A DNA stretch of 64,000 nt from contig CP022114.1 of assembly GCA_002211745.1 (NCBI GenBank), positions 868,001 to 932,000 of the forward strand. Direction: 5' to 3'. How positions within the stretch are numbered: position 1 is the first letter of the stretch; each line of letters starts with the position of its first letter. Below, one piece after another: positions 19,077-28,543 of this stretch. This DNA is from Kluyvera genomosp. 3 (GTDB lineage Bacteria > Pseudomonadota > Gammaproteobacteria > Enterobacterales > Enterobacteriaceae). A program made the position numbers and the translations under genes. The notes under the pieces are model-generated. The model saw only the letters and a program-made list of their open reading frames with translations, was not told the DNA's origin and did no database searches.

Positions 19077-19117
19077 AAAAAAGACCTGTCGGGTTCCCCC
19101 GGCAGGTCTTTTTTTAC
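19077..19117 (+). terminator. Bidirectional terminator between mqo and yqeG
   Basis: AAAAAAGACCTGTCGGG pairs with CCCGGCAGGTCTTTTTTT around a short loop. A-run and T-run flanks allow termination of both convergent genes. Confidence 0.88.
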
Positions 19118-19129
19118 ATCAACGATTGT

Positions 19130-20359
19130 TCAACCTAAAAACATCACCGATACACACATCAACCCGACAATCAGCGTTATCAGGCTACCGATAGAGCGGT
19201 AGGGCTTCAGCGCCGGGATCTGGTAAGTCGACAGCGTCGGCATGATAAACAGAATCATGGCGATCAGCGGGCCGCTGATGGCGTAAATCATCGAAATGGC
19301 ATTCGGGTTGATGCAGCAGACGATGAACGTTACTGCGGAGACCAGCATGATAGACAGCCCGCGATTGAACGAGCGGCTCTTCCGCACGCCAACCTGGTTC
19401 AGCGACGCTTTCACCATCTCACTCGCTCCTTCAATCACGCCAAAATAGGTGCCGAGGAACGATTTTGACATCGCCACAACCGCCACAATAATGCCGGAAA
19501 TCGACAGCCAGCCTGGTGAGTCAGGCATCATCGATAGCGCAGAGAGGATGGTGACGCCTTCCTCTTTTGCCGTATTAATGTACGACGGCGGAATCGAAAG
19601 CAGGCAGCTGAACACAAAGAACAGCACGCTCAGGCAGATAACCAAGTACGCTACCTTCATGATTTTTTTGCATTTACCCATGGCTTGCTCGCCGTATTTC
19701 TCTCGACGGTCGATGGCGAAGGTCGAAATAATCGGCGTATGGCTAAAAGCGAAAACCATCACGGGAATGGACAACCACACCTGATGCAAAGTGTGCGTGT
19801 TGACCTCCATCTGCGTGGTCAGCAGCGACGGCTGCCAGCTTCCGGTCAAATAGAGCGATAAGAACAGGAAGTAGGCGATCAGCGGGAACACCAGCATACC
19901 CATGACGCGGATAGTGGTCTGGCGACCGGTCAGGAAGATCAGGTTCAGCAACAGCACCACGCCCAGGCTAATCAATGCACGCAAAGGTAAATCGACGGGC
20001 GTATAGCGGGCAATCTGCTCGGCCAGGGAATTGGTGATAGCGACGGCGTAGATTAGCACCACCACGAAGAAGGCAATGAAATAGAGCGCGGTGATTAAAC
20101 TGCCGATCTTTTTGCCATAGTAGTGGGTTACGGCGCCAGTAATGCCAACGCTTGCCGGAGTGTTAGCGGAAAGGATGAACTGACATAAAGCGCGGTGCGG
20201 CCAGTAGGTTAACGGCCATGCCACCAGTGCGGTGATAAACAGAACTACCGCACCGGCGGCCCCTAGCTGGATGGGCAGGAAAAGGGTTCCCGCTCCGACG
20301 GCAGTGCCATATAGGGCAAAGCTCCATAGAGTTTCGTCTTTAGACCAAATTTTAGACAT
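19130..20359 (-). CDS. yqeG: HAAAP-family (serine/threonine-type) amino-acid permease YqeG
   Basis: Inner-membrane permease of 409 residues with about eleven helices, intact, from the hydroxy/aromatic amino-acid permease family (SdaC, TdcC, YhaO). The N-terminus SKDETLWSFALYGTAVGAGTL is the family hallmark and is nearly the E. coli YqeG start. SHTPIISTFAIDRREKYG in the middle and the MIYAISGPLIAMILFIMPTLS helix near the end are also characteristic. E. coli YqeG has been linked to serine uptake; the substrate here is inferred. yqeF lies nearby as in E. coli, but a PACE pump and its LysR regulator have been inserted between them. Confidence 0.92.
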   Translation of the reverse strand: MSKIWSKDETLWSFALYGTAVGAGTLFLPIQLGAAGAVVLFITALVAWPLTYWPHRALCQFILSANTPASVGITGAVTHYYGKKIGSLITALYFIAFFVVVLIYAVAITNSLAEQIARYTPVDLPLRALISLGVVLLLNLIFLTGRQTTIRVMGMLVFPLIAYFLFLSLYLTGSWQPSLLTTQMEVNTHTLHQVWLSIPVMVFAFSHTPIISTFAIDRREKYGEQAMGKCKKIMKVAYLVICLSVLFFVFSCLLSIPPSYINTAKEEGVTILSALSMMPDSPGWLSISGIIVAVVAMSKSFLGTYFGVIEGASEMVKASLNQVGVRKSRSFNRGLSIMLVSAVTFIVCCINPNAISMIYAISGPLIAMILFIMPTLSTYQIPALKPYRSIGSLITLIVGLMCVSVMFLG

Positions 20360-20470
20360 TATCTGAATATATCAACCATAAAACCAAAAAAATGGCGGAC
20401 AATTTACCATAATTAGCTTTTCGTGTGGCTGAACATTTTCAGGCCGCTTGTTATCGGCCTGAAAAGAAGA

Positions 20471-20931
20471 CTAATTTTGTGCGTAAAGATTCTGTTGGCG
20501 GCGTTTGATGATGCGATCGCGCAGCGTATCGTACGCCCAGTTGTAGAGCATGGTGTAAGGCAGGAAAAACAGGAAGAAACCAATCTCCAGCGTGAGTGCC
20601 TGCAGCAGCGTTACGCCCAGCACGAACGACACGATGCTGACGCCAATAACGATAAACCCACACTCAAATCCCAGGGCGTGCAGGGCACGCACTTTTGCCG
20701 TCCGCTTTACGCGAGTGACCGGCCACAGGCGGTCAAAAACGGCGTTGTAGATGATGTTCCACACCATGGCGGTGGTGGCCAGAATAATCGTGAGTCCCCC
20801 ATTTCCAGTACGGACCGTTGCATCAGCCAGGCGGCGGTAGGGGCGAGGATCGCGGTGGCGATCCCTTCAAAGCACACGGCGTGGAAAATACGCTCCGGCA
20901 GCTTTCTGCGATGTAATGAATCGTGTTGCAT
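20471..20931 (-). CDS. PACE-family (AceI-like) efflux pump (one frameshift)
   Basis: Small inner-membrane drug/proton antiporter of the proteobacterial antimicrobial compound efflux family, 153 residues after correction, the exact length of AceI. It consists of two bacterial transmembrane pair domains: RIFHAVCFEGIATAILAPTAAW (N-terminal, with the conserved membrane glutamate) and RALHALGFECGFIVIGVSI (C-terminal, again with a glutamate). Short loops contain the conserved WNIIYNAVFD. The frame breaks at the C-run 20796-20800; one base restores EMGGLTIILATTAMVWN. It is divergent from a LysR-type gene 94 bases away, the usual arrangement for PACE genes. Substrates in the family include chlorhexidine and other biocides; not shown here. 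Confidence 0.88.
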
Positions 20932-21025
20932 CTGATGACCTTCGTTTTATTGAACACTGTTATGCGCATTTTATGGGTAAATGTGATAAGTAAAAGATAG
21001 AATCCATCGATAAAGTAGATACTTC

Positions 21026-21894
21026 ATGCGCTATTCCCCTGAAGCTCTGACCGCCTTCGTTGAAACCGTCTCCTGCGGTTCCTTTTCTGCCGCGGCACGC
21101 CGTCTACGCAAAAGTCAGTCGACGATCAGCACCGCCATCGCTCATCTGGAGGTGGATCTCGGCGTCACGCTATTCGATCGCTCTGCGCGCCAGCCGGTAT
21201 TGACCCCGGAAGGTCAGCGGGTGCTGAGCTACGTGCAGGCGATCCTCGCCGCCAGCGAACGGCTTGATGAGCTGGCGGTTTCATTGAGCGGTGAAACGGA
21301 AGCGCGGCTGACTTTTGTGCTGTCGGATACTCTGCATCCGGACGTGCTGGAAGATCTGCTGGCGCAGTTCGATCGTCGTTTCCCGCATACCGAGTTTGAA
21401 TGTCTGGTGGGGGAGGATGATGATGTGGTCGATCTGTTGCAAAAAGGCCGCGCGCAGGTGGGGTTGATTGAGGCGCGCGACGACTACCCTACCGATATTG
21501 GTCATACCCGTCTGCCGATGCAGACGCGCATGGCGGTCTATGTCTCTCCCGATCATCCTCTGACCGCGCAGACACGCGTGGAGTGGGAGCAACTGCGCAC
21601 GTGGCGCGAGCTTCGGTTGAATACCTATCTGGAGAATCGCACCGCACCCGCGCGCGGGCCAGTATGGTCGGCACCCAACTATCTGATGCTGCTGAGCATG
21701 GCGGCGCAGGGGCTGGGATGGTGCGTATTGCCCTGTGCGCTGGTGGATGAATTTGCCAGTTCGGCGGAGCTGACTATGCTGGATATTACAGGCTGGCCCA
21801 TGTCGGTTTCTATCGATTTGCTCTGGCATAAAGAGGCTCCCCTGGGGCGGCGGGGAGCTGGCTACGTCAGTACCTCCAGCAGGTGTCGACGTAG
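21026..21894 (+). CDS. LysR-type regulator of the PACE pump (one frameshift)
   Basis: LysR-family activator of 289 residues after correction. The N-terminal helix-turn-helix is FVETVSCGSFSAAARRLRKSQSTISTAIAHLE, followed by the usual effector domain (DDVVDLLQKGRAQVGLIEARDD). A missing base in the G-run near 21846 changes the last 15 residues; with one G added the protein ends at 21894 (SWLRQYLQQVST). It is divergent from the PACE pump and is its likely regulator (context inference). The 94-base intergenic space is AT-rich and should contain both promoters. Confidence 0.85.
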
Positions 21895-22005
21895 CGCAGA
21901 CGATAAGCAATTCCTTTGTGATAAGACTCACTTTTTTTAAACAATTGCGAAAAAAGTTGATAACAATCATCTACTATACGCAGGTTATTTTGCGCTGAGG
22001 TTGAG

Positions 22006-23192
22006 ATGAAAGATGTCGTTATCGTAGGTGCTGTCCGTACGCCCATCGGCTGTTTTCAGGGGCGCTGGCGCGTCATTCCGCCGTCGAACTGGGTAGCCTG
22101 GTGATCAACGCGTTGGTCGAACGCAGCGGTATTGCCGCGACGTCGATCGACGAAGTGATTATTGGTCAGGTTCTGACCGCAGGTACCGGGCAAAACCCGG
22201 CGCGGCAGTCTGCGATAAAAGGCGGTCTGCCAAATACCGTATCGGCCATCACCATTAACGACGTCTGTGGGTCGGGGCTGAAGGCGCTGCATCTGGCGAC
22301 CCAGGCGATTCAATGCGGTGAAGCGGATGTGGTTATCGCCGGCGGGCAAGAAAATATGAGCCGCGCGCCGCACGTGTTGACCGACAGCCGCACCGGCGCG
22401 CAGTTGGGCAATAGCCAACTTATCGATAGCCTGGTGCATGATGGCCTGTGGGACGCCTTCAACGATTATCACATGGGCGTCACGGCGGAGAATCTGGCGC
22501 GTGAATATGGCATCAGCCGTGAGCAGCAGGATGCCTGGGCGTTAAGCTCGCAGCATAAAGCCCGCAAGGCTATCGATTCGGGGCGTTTTCGCGACGAAAT
22601 CGTTCCGGTGATAAATCCACAGCCTGGCGGTCAGCCGCAAATTGTGGATACCGATGAGCAGCCGCAAACCGATGCCAGCGCGGAAGCACTGGCGCGGCTG
22701 AGCCCGTCGTTCGATCTGTCGGGCTCGGTGACGGCGGGTAACGCTTCATCCATTAACGACGGCGCGGCGGCGGTGTTGATGATGAGCGAAAGCAAAGCGC
22801 TTGAACTGGGGTTACCCATCCTGGCACGGATCCGTGCGTTTGCCAGCGTGGGGGTGGATCCGGCGTTGATGGGGATTGCACCGGTTTATGCCACGCGACG
22901 GTGCCTGGAGCGCGCAGGCTGGCAGTTGAATGAGGTGGATTTGATTGAGGCCAACGAAGCTTTCGCCGCGCAGGCCATTTCGGTGGGTAAAATGCTGGAA
23001 TGGAACGAACAGAAGGTCAACGTCAACGGCGGAGCGATCGCTCTGGGGCATCCGATAGGCGCATCGGGCTGCCGAATTCTGGTTTCACTGGTTCACGAGA
23101 TGATTAAACGCGATGCGCGCAAAGGCCTGGCGACGCTGTGCATCGGTGGTGGTCAGGGGGTTGCCCTTGCCGTCGAGCGAGACATTCAGTAA
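22006..23192 (+). CDS. yqeF: Acetyl-CoA C-acetyltransferase YqeF (one frameshift)
   Basis: Thiolase of about 395 residues after correction, condensing or cleaving acetoacetyl-CoA. The start MKDVVIVGAVRTPIGCFQGALA requires one extra G in the run near 22061; the rest is continuous. The nucleophilic cysteine lies in NDVCGSGLKALH (near residue 88). The catalytic histidine is in GGAIALGHPIGASGC, and the second catalytic cysteine is in LCIGGGQGVA. Length and order match E. coli YqeF, which is also next to yqeG. A strong terminator follows. Confidence 0.92.
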
Positions 23193-23229
23193 ATCTGCTT
23201 TAGTTTCTCCATTCTAATTTTTCCTTCAG

Positions 23230-23256
23230 AAAGACCTCATTCGAGGTCTTTTTTTG
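23230..23256 (+). terminator. Terminator of yqeF
   Basis: AAAGACCTC ATTC GAGGTCTTTTTTTG: a nine-base stem with a seven-T tract. Confidence 0.88.
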
Positions 23257-23671
23257 TTTATATACGCTGGGTTAAGAGACCAGGAAAGGAATTGTGTCTA
23301 GTTTCTTCCTTTATATATTTATTTTTATTTGTGTCATCTGTAAGAGATATGAATGAGTAAATGCTTAGCCGAATCATTGATTAAACATAAATTATTACTA
23401 TTGCTAAGAATAACTCACGTTACTTCTTTTTAGGTAAGTTCATGTAAAGTAAGTAAATTATTGATTTTTAAATTCAGAAAAAATAAATCTTTGTGATCTA
23501 AGTTTTATTTTTTAAGGGTTGTGTCTGTTTTTTGTTGAGCTTTATCACGTCCTCCTTGTGCCAGATTTTCTGAAACAAATAATTACGATCTCGATCACTA
23601 AAATAGAAATTTGGAAAAAATAAAATCCAATTTCATAAAAAAGAAACATAATTTCAATTGAGGGATGGCAA
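23257..23671 (+). promoter_or_regulatory. kdgM2 regulatory region with CRP-like site and KdgR box
   Basis: About 415 AT-rich bases without a gene. Near the 3' end are ACGATCTCGATCAC (23585-23598, CRP-like) and AAAAAAGAAACATAATTTCAATT (23637-23659, core GAAACATAATTTC), a good KdgR box. The CRP-like site is identical to that of kdgM1, and the KdgR box and ribosome site TTGAGGG closely resemble it. The remaining bases show nothing that I can name. Confidence 0.65.
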
Positions 23672-24388
23672 ATGTTAAAGAAAACTCTGGCCCTGGCCGT
23701 ATTATCTGGCATGTCTTTCGCTGCATCTGCGGTAACCGTTGACCTGCGTCATGAATATATTGACAGCGGTTCCAACGCTGACCGTGTTGCGGTTTCTCAT
23801 CGATTTGATAACGGTCTTGGTTTTGGCGTCGAAGCAAAATGGAAAACGGGTGGTGATACTGATAAACAGGATCGTCCGTTTAACGAAATGGTGGGTAATG
23901 GTCACGAAGAATCCATTAACTGGCGCTGGAAGGCGACAGATAACTTTGCCCTGAACCCAGGCTTTAATATTGAAAGTAAAGACAGCTACTCCATCTACAA
24001 ACCGTACCTGCACGCGCAGTACAGCTTTGATAATGGTTTTTATGTGGCGGCGCGTTACCGTTATGAATATACCCGCGTTCCGGCCACTTCCAGCAACGGC
24101 GGCGGCGTAGATGACAAGGTCAATAAAGTGGATACCTGGGTAGGCTGGGCGATGGGCGACTGGCGTGTGGAACTGAACTACGTTTATGCACGCAGTACCG
24201 TGGCAGACGATCAGCATAAGAGCTTGTATCGTAACAATAATAAACCTTACAGCACCGAATATAACGCGAAGATGGCCTACAAGTGGGACAAAAACTGGTC
24301 TCCGTATTTTGAGGTGGGCAACGTGGGTGTGAAATCTACCGATGAACGTCAGACCCGTCTGCGTGTAGGTGTGGCTTACTCCTTCTAA
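23672..24388 (+). CDS. kdgM2: Oligogalacturonate-specific outer-membrane porin KdgM, copy 2
   Basis: Second KdgM-type channel, 238 residues, intact. The signal peptide ends at SFAASA, and the mature part starts VTVDLRHEYIDSG. The C-terminal strand is LRVGVAYSF. Compared with copy 1 it has an inserted glycine-rich loop (ATSSNGGGVDDK) and a different periplasmic turn (TVADDQHKSLYRNN), so pore or loop specificity may differ, as for KdgM/KdgN in Dickeya. It lies just before the IS element and the ogl/kdu/tog genes, all reading into the same pathway. Confidence 0.93.
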   Translation: MLKKTLALAVLSGMSFAASAVTVDLRHEYIDSGSNADRVAVSHRFDNGLGFGVEAKWKTGGDTDKQDRPFNEMVGNGHEESINWRWKATDNFALNPGFNIESKDSYSIYKPYLHAQYSFDNGFYVAARYRYEYTRVPATSSNGGGVDDKVNKVDTWVGWAMGDWRVELNYVYARSTVADDQHKSLYRNNNKPYSTEYNAKMAYKWDKNWSPYFEVGNVGVKSTDERQTRLRVGVAYSF

Positions 24389-24417
24389 ATAAACAAAACC
24401 GGACCCTCATCCGTTTT

Positions 24418-24451
24418 CCCCCCGGAGCATTTGGCCGGGGTTTTCGTTTTT
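24418..24451 (+). terminator. Terminator of kdgM2
   Basis: CCCCCCGG and CCGGGGTTTTCGTTTTT form a stem with a T-rich tail, similar to the terminator of kdgM1. Confidence 0.75.
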
Positions 24452-24501
24452 GTGGGGGAGAGAATACTCTACTCCAGAACGAACAATATATTCTCAGGCA
24501 C

Positions 24502-24585
24502 GGACGGCCCCCTCTCCCTTTTTAAGGGAGAGGGATGGGGTGAGGGTTTTACTCTGAGCTAACCCCTCACCCTAACCCTCTCCCA
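24502..24585. repeat. GC-rich palindromic intergenic repeat, interrupted by the IS
   Basis: Three nested inverted repeats in a row: CCCTCTCCC/GGGAGAGGG, then GGGGTGAGGG/CCCCTCACCC, then AACCCTCTCCCA. The partner of the last one (AAGGGCGAGGG, 25871-25881) lies on the far side of the IS element. Elements of this composition are frequent between genes in enterobacteria. The IS therefore landed in the loop of the third hairpin. Confidence 0.7.
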
Positions 24586-25866
24586 TGTACGGTCCGGGGA
24601 CATGGTAGACAGGTGTTCGGGGACATGCTGAACACTTTTTAACACCCTTTCCCCATGGTGATCGACTTTTTCTTCAGGTCGATCACCCCTACCTTTGTGC
24701 TGTACCACCACACTTCATAACATCCATCCTCCTGCGTTTCCTTCAGCCCGACCCGTTCTCCCTGAACGCCTTACCCGCCTTCAGACTGATGCCTTTTATG
24801 CTCAGTTTCCCGACGATGTCGACCTTCCTCACCATTACCCCTCGTCGTATTCCGGTGGCACCATGATGCCAATGTACTGTCGTGCAGACGGCTGATACCG
24901 GGAGGCCGGCACCGCCATATCCAGAGCCTCGTGCGGCCGCTCAAGGTTATAGACGGTCCGCCAGTGCTCGAAGGCGCGCTGCAGTTCACCGCTGTCCGCG
25001 AACCACTTCCCCTGCAGCACTTCCGCCTTCAGGCTGCGGTGAAAACGCTCCAGCTTGCCCTGCGTCTGCGGATGGTATGGCCGGGAGTGGCCTACCCTGA
25101 TACCCTGGCGCATCAGCCACAGCTCCAGCCCGGTCCAGACACCGGTCGTGTCGCCCCACGGCGCACCGTTGTCCATTGTCATCCTGTCCGGCAGACCGTA
25201 GCGCTCAAACACACTGATCAGTTGCTGCTGCACGGTCTCGCGTCGTTCATCGGTACAGGGTGCCAGGCACAGGGAGAAACGGGAGTGGTCGTCCAGCAGG
25301 GTAAGCGGATGGCAGCGGCCGCCGCCAAAGGGAAAGTGGCCCTTAAAGTCCATCTGCCAGAGCCGGTTCGGCGCGTCATGTTCAAACCGGCCTGCGGCCG
25401 GAATACCCGATACCGTTCCCGGCAGCAGGCCGTGGCGGGCCATCAGGTTATGGACGGTGCTGAAGGCAGGCATGCGGTGTCCCTGGTCTTCGAGCCAGCG
25501 CTTTATCTTGCGCGCGCCCCAGCGTTCATGCCGGTCATGGGCCATGCGCAGCAGGTAAAGGATGTCGTCTGGCGAGCGGTTAGGAGAATGATGAGGCGTG
25601 CGGGCCGATCGTGAAGACCGGAAACTCCTTCCAGAGCCAGCGGTGAAGCCACTTGTAGCCGGTGGCGGGAGATATGCCGTAAAGACGGCAAAGAGCACGG
25701 ATGTTCGCCCCGTCCTGCGAGGCGAACAGAACAAACTCAGAACGTAATGACATGGTATCTCTCTCATCCCAGGGCATAAGCGACTCCATAAAACGGGTTC
25801 TTATGCCTTAGTTGTAAGTGTCTACCATGTCCCGAACAAGTGTTCACCATGTCCCCGGACTGTACA
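24586..25866 (-). mobile_element. IS481-family insertion sequence
   Basis: About 1281 bases bounded by imperfect inverted repeats. The left end begins TGTACGGTCCGGGGACATG, and the right end, read inward, TGTACAGTCCGGGGACATG. Each end carries a second internal copy of the GGGACATG motif (for example TGTTCGGGGACATGCTGAAC). CCCA flanks both ends and is a likely four-base target duplication. The single transposase gene runs on the minus strand. The element sits 198 bases after kdgM2 and does not break a gene. Confidence 0.85.
24639..25777 (-). CDS. IS481-family transposase (several frameshifts)
   Basis: DDE transposase with an N-terminal helix-turn-helix (LCRLYGISPATGYKWLHRW) and an integrase catalytic core. 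The visible acidic residues are D in RLWQMDFKGHFP, D in DRMTMDNGAPWG and E in QTQGKLERFHRSLKAE. The start MPWDERDTMSLRSEF is at 25777. Four single-base gaps interrupt the frame: near 25635, at a C-run near 25613, at a G-run near 24837 (after PPEYDEG) and near 24754. With these filled, the protein continues to a stop at 24639, ending SITMGKGC, about 380 residues. Two gaps lie in G-runs and one in a C-run, so they may be sequence errors; true decay is also possible for an IS. Confidence 0.8.
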
Positions 25867-25939
25867 CCCAAAGGGCGAGGGAATATCCGAGCCAGAGAAA
25901 TAGATTGTGCGCTATAGCGACGTCCACACAAACCGCAGG

Positions 25940-25966
25940 CAAAAAAAAGCCCTCCAGAGGAGGGCA
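25940..25966 (-). terminator. Terminator of ogl1
   Basis: Read on the minus strand: GCCCTCCTCTGGAGGGC followed by eight T. It lies 34 bases beyond the ogl1 stop. Confidence 0.88.
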
Positions 25967-25999
25967 AGGCCAGTTACAGAAACACTAAACTTAAAATTC

Positions 26000-27175
26000 T
26001 TATGCTTGCATGAACTTACGTTCGGTTGGCAGTTTGGCGATATACAGCGCCGGCTTGCCGTCTTTGTCAGAGCTGAACAGCACCGCGCTGTCGTCCGGGG
26101 TAAAGGACGGGTGCGGGTGAGTCACCTGACGGCTGTTTTGTACCGTTGCCCAGGAGGTATCGTGACGGGCAACCGGGAAGTAGGCTTTCTTCGCTACGTC
26201 AAACGCGTACAGATACGGATCGTTATCGATGGTATAGCCGCTGGTGTCCTTCACGTCGACCGGGGTACCGGAGCCGTCGCCGACCAGCAGGGTGCCGTCG
26301 AAATTACTCATCAGGTGTGAACAGGCCGGCATTTGCATCAACGCTTCGTTGACGTTGGTGTCCGGGTTGAAACGGTAAATGGTACGACCCTGTTTGCCTT
26401 TCAGATAAGAAACGTAAACCAGCGCGGAGCCATTCGGAACCCAGAATTCGTGGGTGCAGCTTTCGCCTTCCGCATGTTCTTTAACTTTACGTACGTTGCT
26501 GCCGTCTTCGTTGACCATCCACATGCGCGCGTCGACCAGGTCGTGCGGGCCTTCGTGGCAGAATGCGACAGTGTTGTCGTCAAACGGACGGTAGATCGGA
26601 TGGCCGAGCCAGTTTTTCTCTTCGTGGATCACCGCGCTTTCGCCGGTTTGCAGATCGACACGCAGCAGGCGGCAGTGCGGGCCTTTATGGAAGAAGTCGT
26701 GGAACAGTTTCCAGTCGTTCAGTGGCGTCCAGTCGCTTTTGGCGATTTCAATGCCAACCAGCTTGGTACAGTCGCTGTTGGACACCCAGGTACCGTAGCC
26801 AACCCAGTCGTCCGGCACGCGATAGACTTCGCGCTCGGCCAGGGTTTTCAGGTTCACTTCCAGCAGAGTGCGGTCGTTCTTAACGTAGTAAAGGGATTTG
26901 TCGTCCGGAGACAGGAAACCACCAAAGGTGTTGTCGCCAGCGCCTTCGGTCAGCTGTACGGCTTCGGCGTTCGCCACATCCAGTAAGTAGTAGTTCCAAT
27001 GGCCATCGAACTCACCAGCAAACAGCAGATGGCTACCATCGTTAAAGAAGCACTTCTGATAGAAGTAGTTACGATGACAGGTGACTTCTGGTGGTGTTAA
27101 GCGGGTGACCTCCGCGCCGGTGTCCGGGTCGCGGCTGACCTCATAATTCAATTTTACCCGCATGCCTTTAGCCAT
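26000..27175 (-). CDS. ogl: Oligogalacturonate lyase, copy 1 (PL22)
   Basis: Cytoplasmic polysaccharide lyase family 22 enzyme that splits unsaturated and saturated digalacturonate by beta-elimination. It has 391 residues and is intact. It is a seven-bladed beta-propeller; the blade-like repeats can be seen (DGSHLLFAGEFDGHWNYYLL, DDKSLYYVKN). The metal ligands known from the Yersinia enzyme are recognisable: His in ACSHLMSN and Gln/His/His in RQVTHPHPSF. The substrate-binding stretch CHRNYFYQKCF is near the N-terminus. It is divergent from kduI across a 470-base regulatory region with KdgR boxes on both sides. A second lyase lies at 31123-32248. Confidence 0.94.
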   Translation of the reverse strand: MAKGMRVKLNYEVSRDPDTGAEVTRLTPPEVTCHRNYFYQKCFFNDGSHLLFAGEFDGHWNYYLLDVANAEAVQLTEGAGDNTFGGFLSPDDKSLYYVKNDRTLLEVNLKTLAEREVYRVPDDWVGYGTWVSNSDCTKLVGIEIAKSDWTPLNDWKLFHDFFHKGPHCRLLRVDLQTGESAVIHEEKNWLGHPIYRPFDDNTVAFCHEGPHDLVDARMWMVNEDGSNVRKVKEHAEGESCTHEFWVPNGSALVYVSYLKGKQGRTIYRFNPDTNVNEALMQMPACSHLMSNFDGTLLVGDGSGTPVDVKDTSGYTIDNDPYLYAFDVAKKAYFPVARHDTSWATVQNSRQVTHPHPSFTPDDSAVLFSSDKDGKPALYIAKLPTERKFMQA

Positions 27176-27644
27176 GGTGCTCTCCTTTTACTGATGCGGT
27201 CGCGAGGTGCTATCAACTTCGCTGGCCGATGTGGATGTCATTTTAAAAATTAGGTGTTAATTTATCAAAACACCGTTTCAATGTTTGTGATGGCAGACGC
27301 ACTTTATACGAAAAATCATCATTTCTGCGACTTTTTTGATAACCCTTTATCCCTCCCGTCAAGCGTATCTTTGATTTTGCGACATCATTTACCTCATACA
27401 GAGTATTTTTCAAAGAAAATGTAACTAGATGAATAATATTGTTTTTTATTTTTAGCTGAGGGTGGGTAACGGCGTATTCGTGATCCCATTTGCATTTTTG
27501 ATATTAATTCACAGAAAAAATGAAACGATGTTTTATTTGCAATTGAAAACCCATTTCATCAGGGATAAGATACGTGCATTAACAAAACGGAACGAAGTTT
27601 CGTTCTGTAATAGAACATAAGACCACATTTTCCTGGAGGTTCAG
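27176..27644. promoter_or_regulatory. Divergent ogl1/kduI control region
   Basis: About 470 AT-rich bases between the two starts. KdgR-type boxes lie near each gene: AAAACACCGTTTC (27267-27279, ogl side) and GAAACGATGTTTT (27522-27534, kduI side). A weaker copy, GAAAACCCATTTC, lies near 27545. A further palindrome, AACGAAGTTTCGTT near 27590-27604, fits no regulator that I can name. Both genes are therefore expected to be repressed together by KdgR. Confidence 0.7.
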
Positions 27645-28480
27645 GTGGAAGTAAGACAGAGCATTCATAGCGCTCATGCTAAAACGCTGGATACGCAGGG
27701 GCTTCGCGAAGAGTTTTTAGTTGAGCAGGTATTTGTCGCCGACGAATACACCATGGTGTACAGCCATATCGATCGCATTATCGTTGGTGGCATCATGCCG
27801 GTGGCGAAAACCGTATCGGTTGGCGGCGAAGTGGGCAAGCAGCTTGGCGTGAGTTACTTCCTGGAGCGCCGCGAGCTGGGCGTCATCAACATTGGCGGCG
27901 CGGGTACCATCACCGTTGATGGCCAGTGCTACGAAATTGGCCATCGCGACGCGTTATACGTGGGCAAAGGGGCTAAAGAAGTGGTTTTCGCCAGCGTCGA
28001 CGCGGCGAAACCGGCGAAGTTCTACTACAACTGCGCGCCGGCACACACCACTTACCCGACCAAAAAAGTGACCCCTGCCGATGTGGCGCCGGTGACCCTG
28101 GGCGATAACCTCACCAGTAACCGCCGTACCATCAATAAATATTTTGTGCCGGACGTACTCGAAACCTGTCAGCTCAGCATGGGCCTGACCGAACTGGCGC
28201 CGGGCAACCTGTGGAATACCATGCCGTGCCATACCCACGAGCGCCGCATGGAAGTCTACTTCTATTTCAATATGGATGAAGACAGCTGCGTGTTCCATAT
28301 GATGGGGCAGCCGCAGGAAACGCGTCATATCGTGATGCACAACGAACAGGCGGTGATTTCGCCGAGCTGGTCGATCCATTCAGGCGTAGGTACCAAAGCG
28401 TATACCTTCATCTGGGGATGGTGGGTGAGAACCAGGTCTTTGATGACATGGATCATGTAGCAGTGAAGGATCTGCGCTAG
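27645..28480 (+). CDS. kduI: 5-keto-4-deoxyuronate isomerase KduI (frameshift near the end)
   Basis: Zinc cupin isomerase converting 5-keto-4-deoxyuronate to 3-deoxy-D-glycero-2,5-hexodiulosonate. The zinc ligands are visible in [14 protein letters not shown] (two His and Glu) and in [15 protein letters not shown] (His). The frame changes 18 residues before the apparent end at 28460. One G added in the run at 28417-28419 restores [21 protein letters not shown] and a stop at 28480, giving 278 residues like E. coli KduI. It starts the kduI-kduD operon, with a 63-base spacing, and carries a good ribosome site (TGGAGG). Confidence 0.93.
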
Positions 28481-28543
28481 TCGCGGACAGCATTAGTTCA
28501 ATGATGCCTGTCCGGTACAGGCGCTAACGATAAGGAATATAAA

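Noticed and set aside
26333-26986. 217-codon open frame opposite ogl1
   Set aside because: Shadow of the intact lyase gene; Val/Phe/Ala-rich with no family motif.
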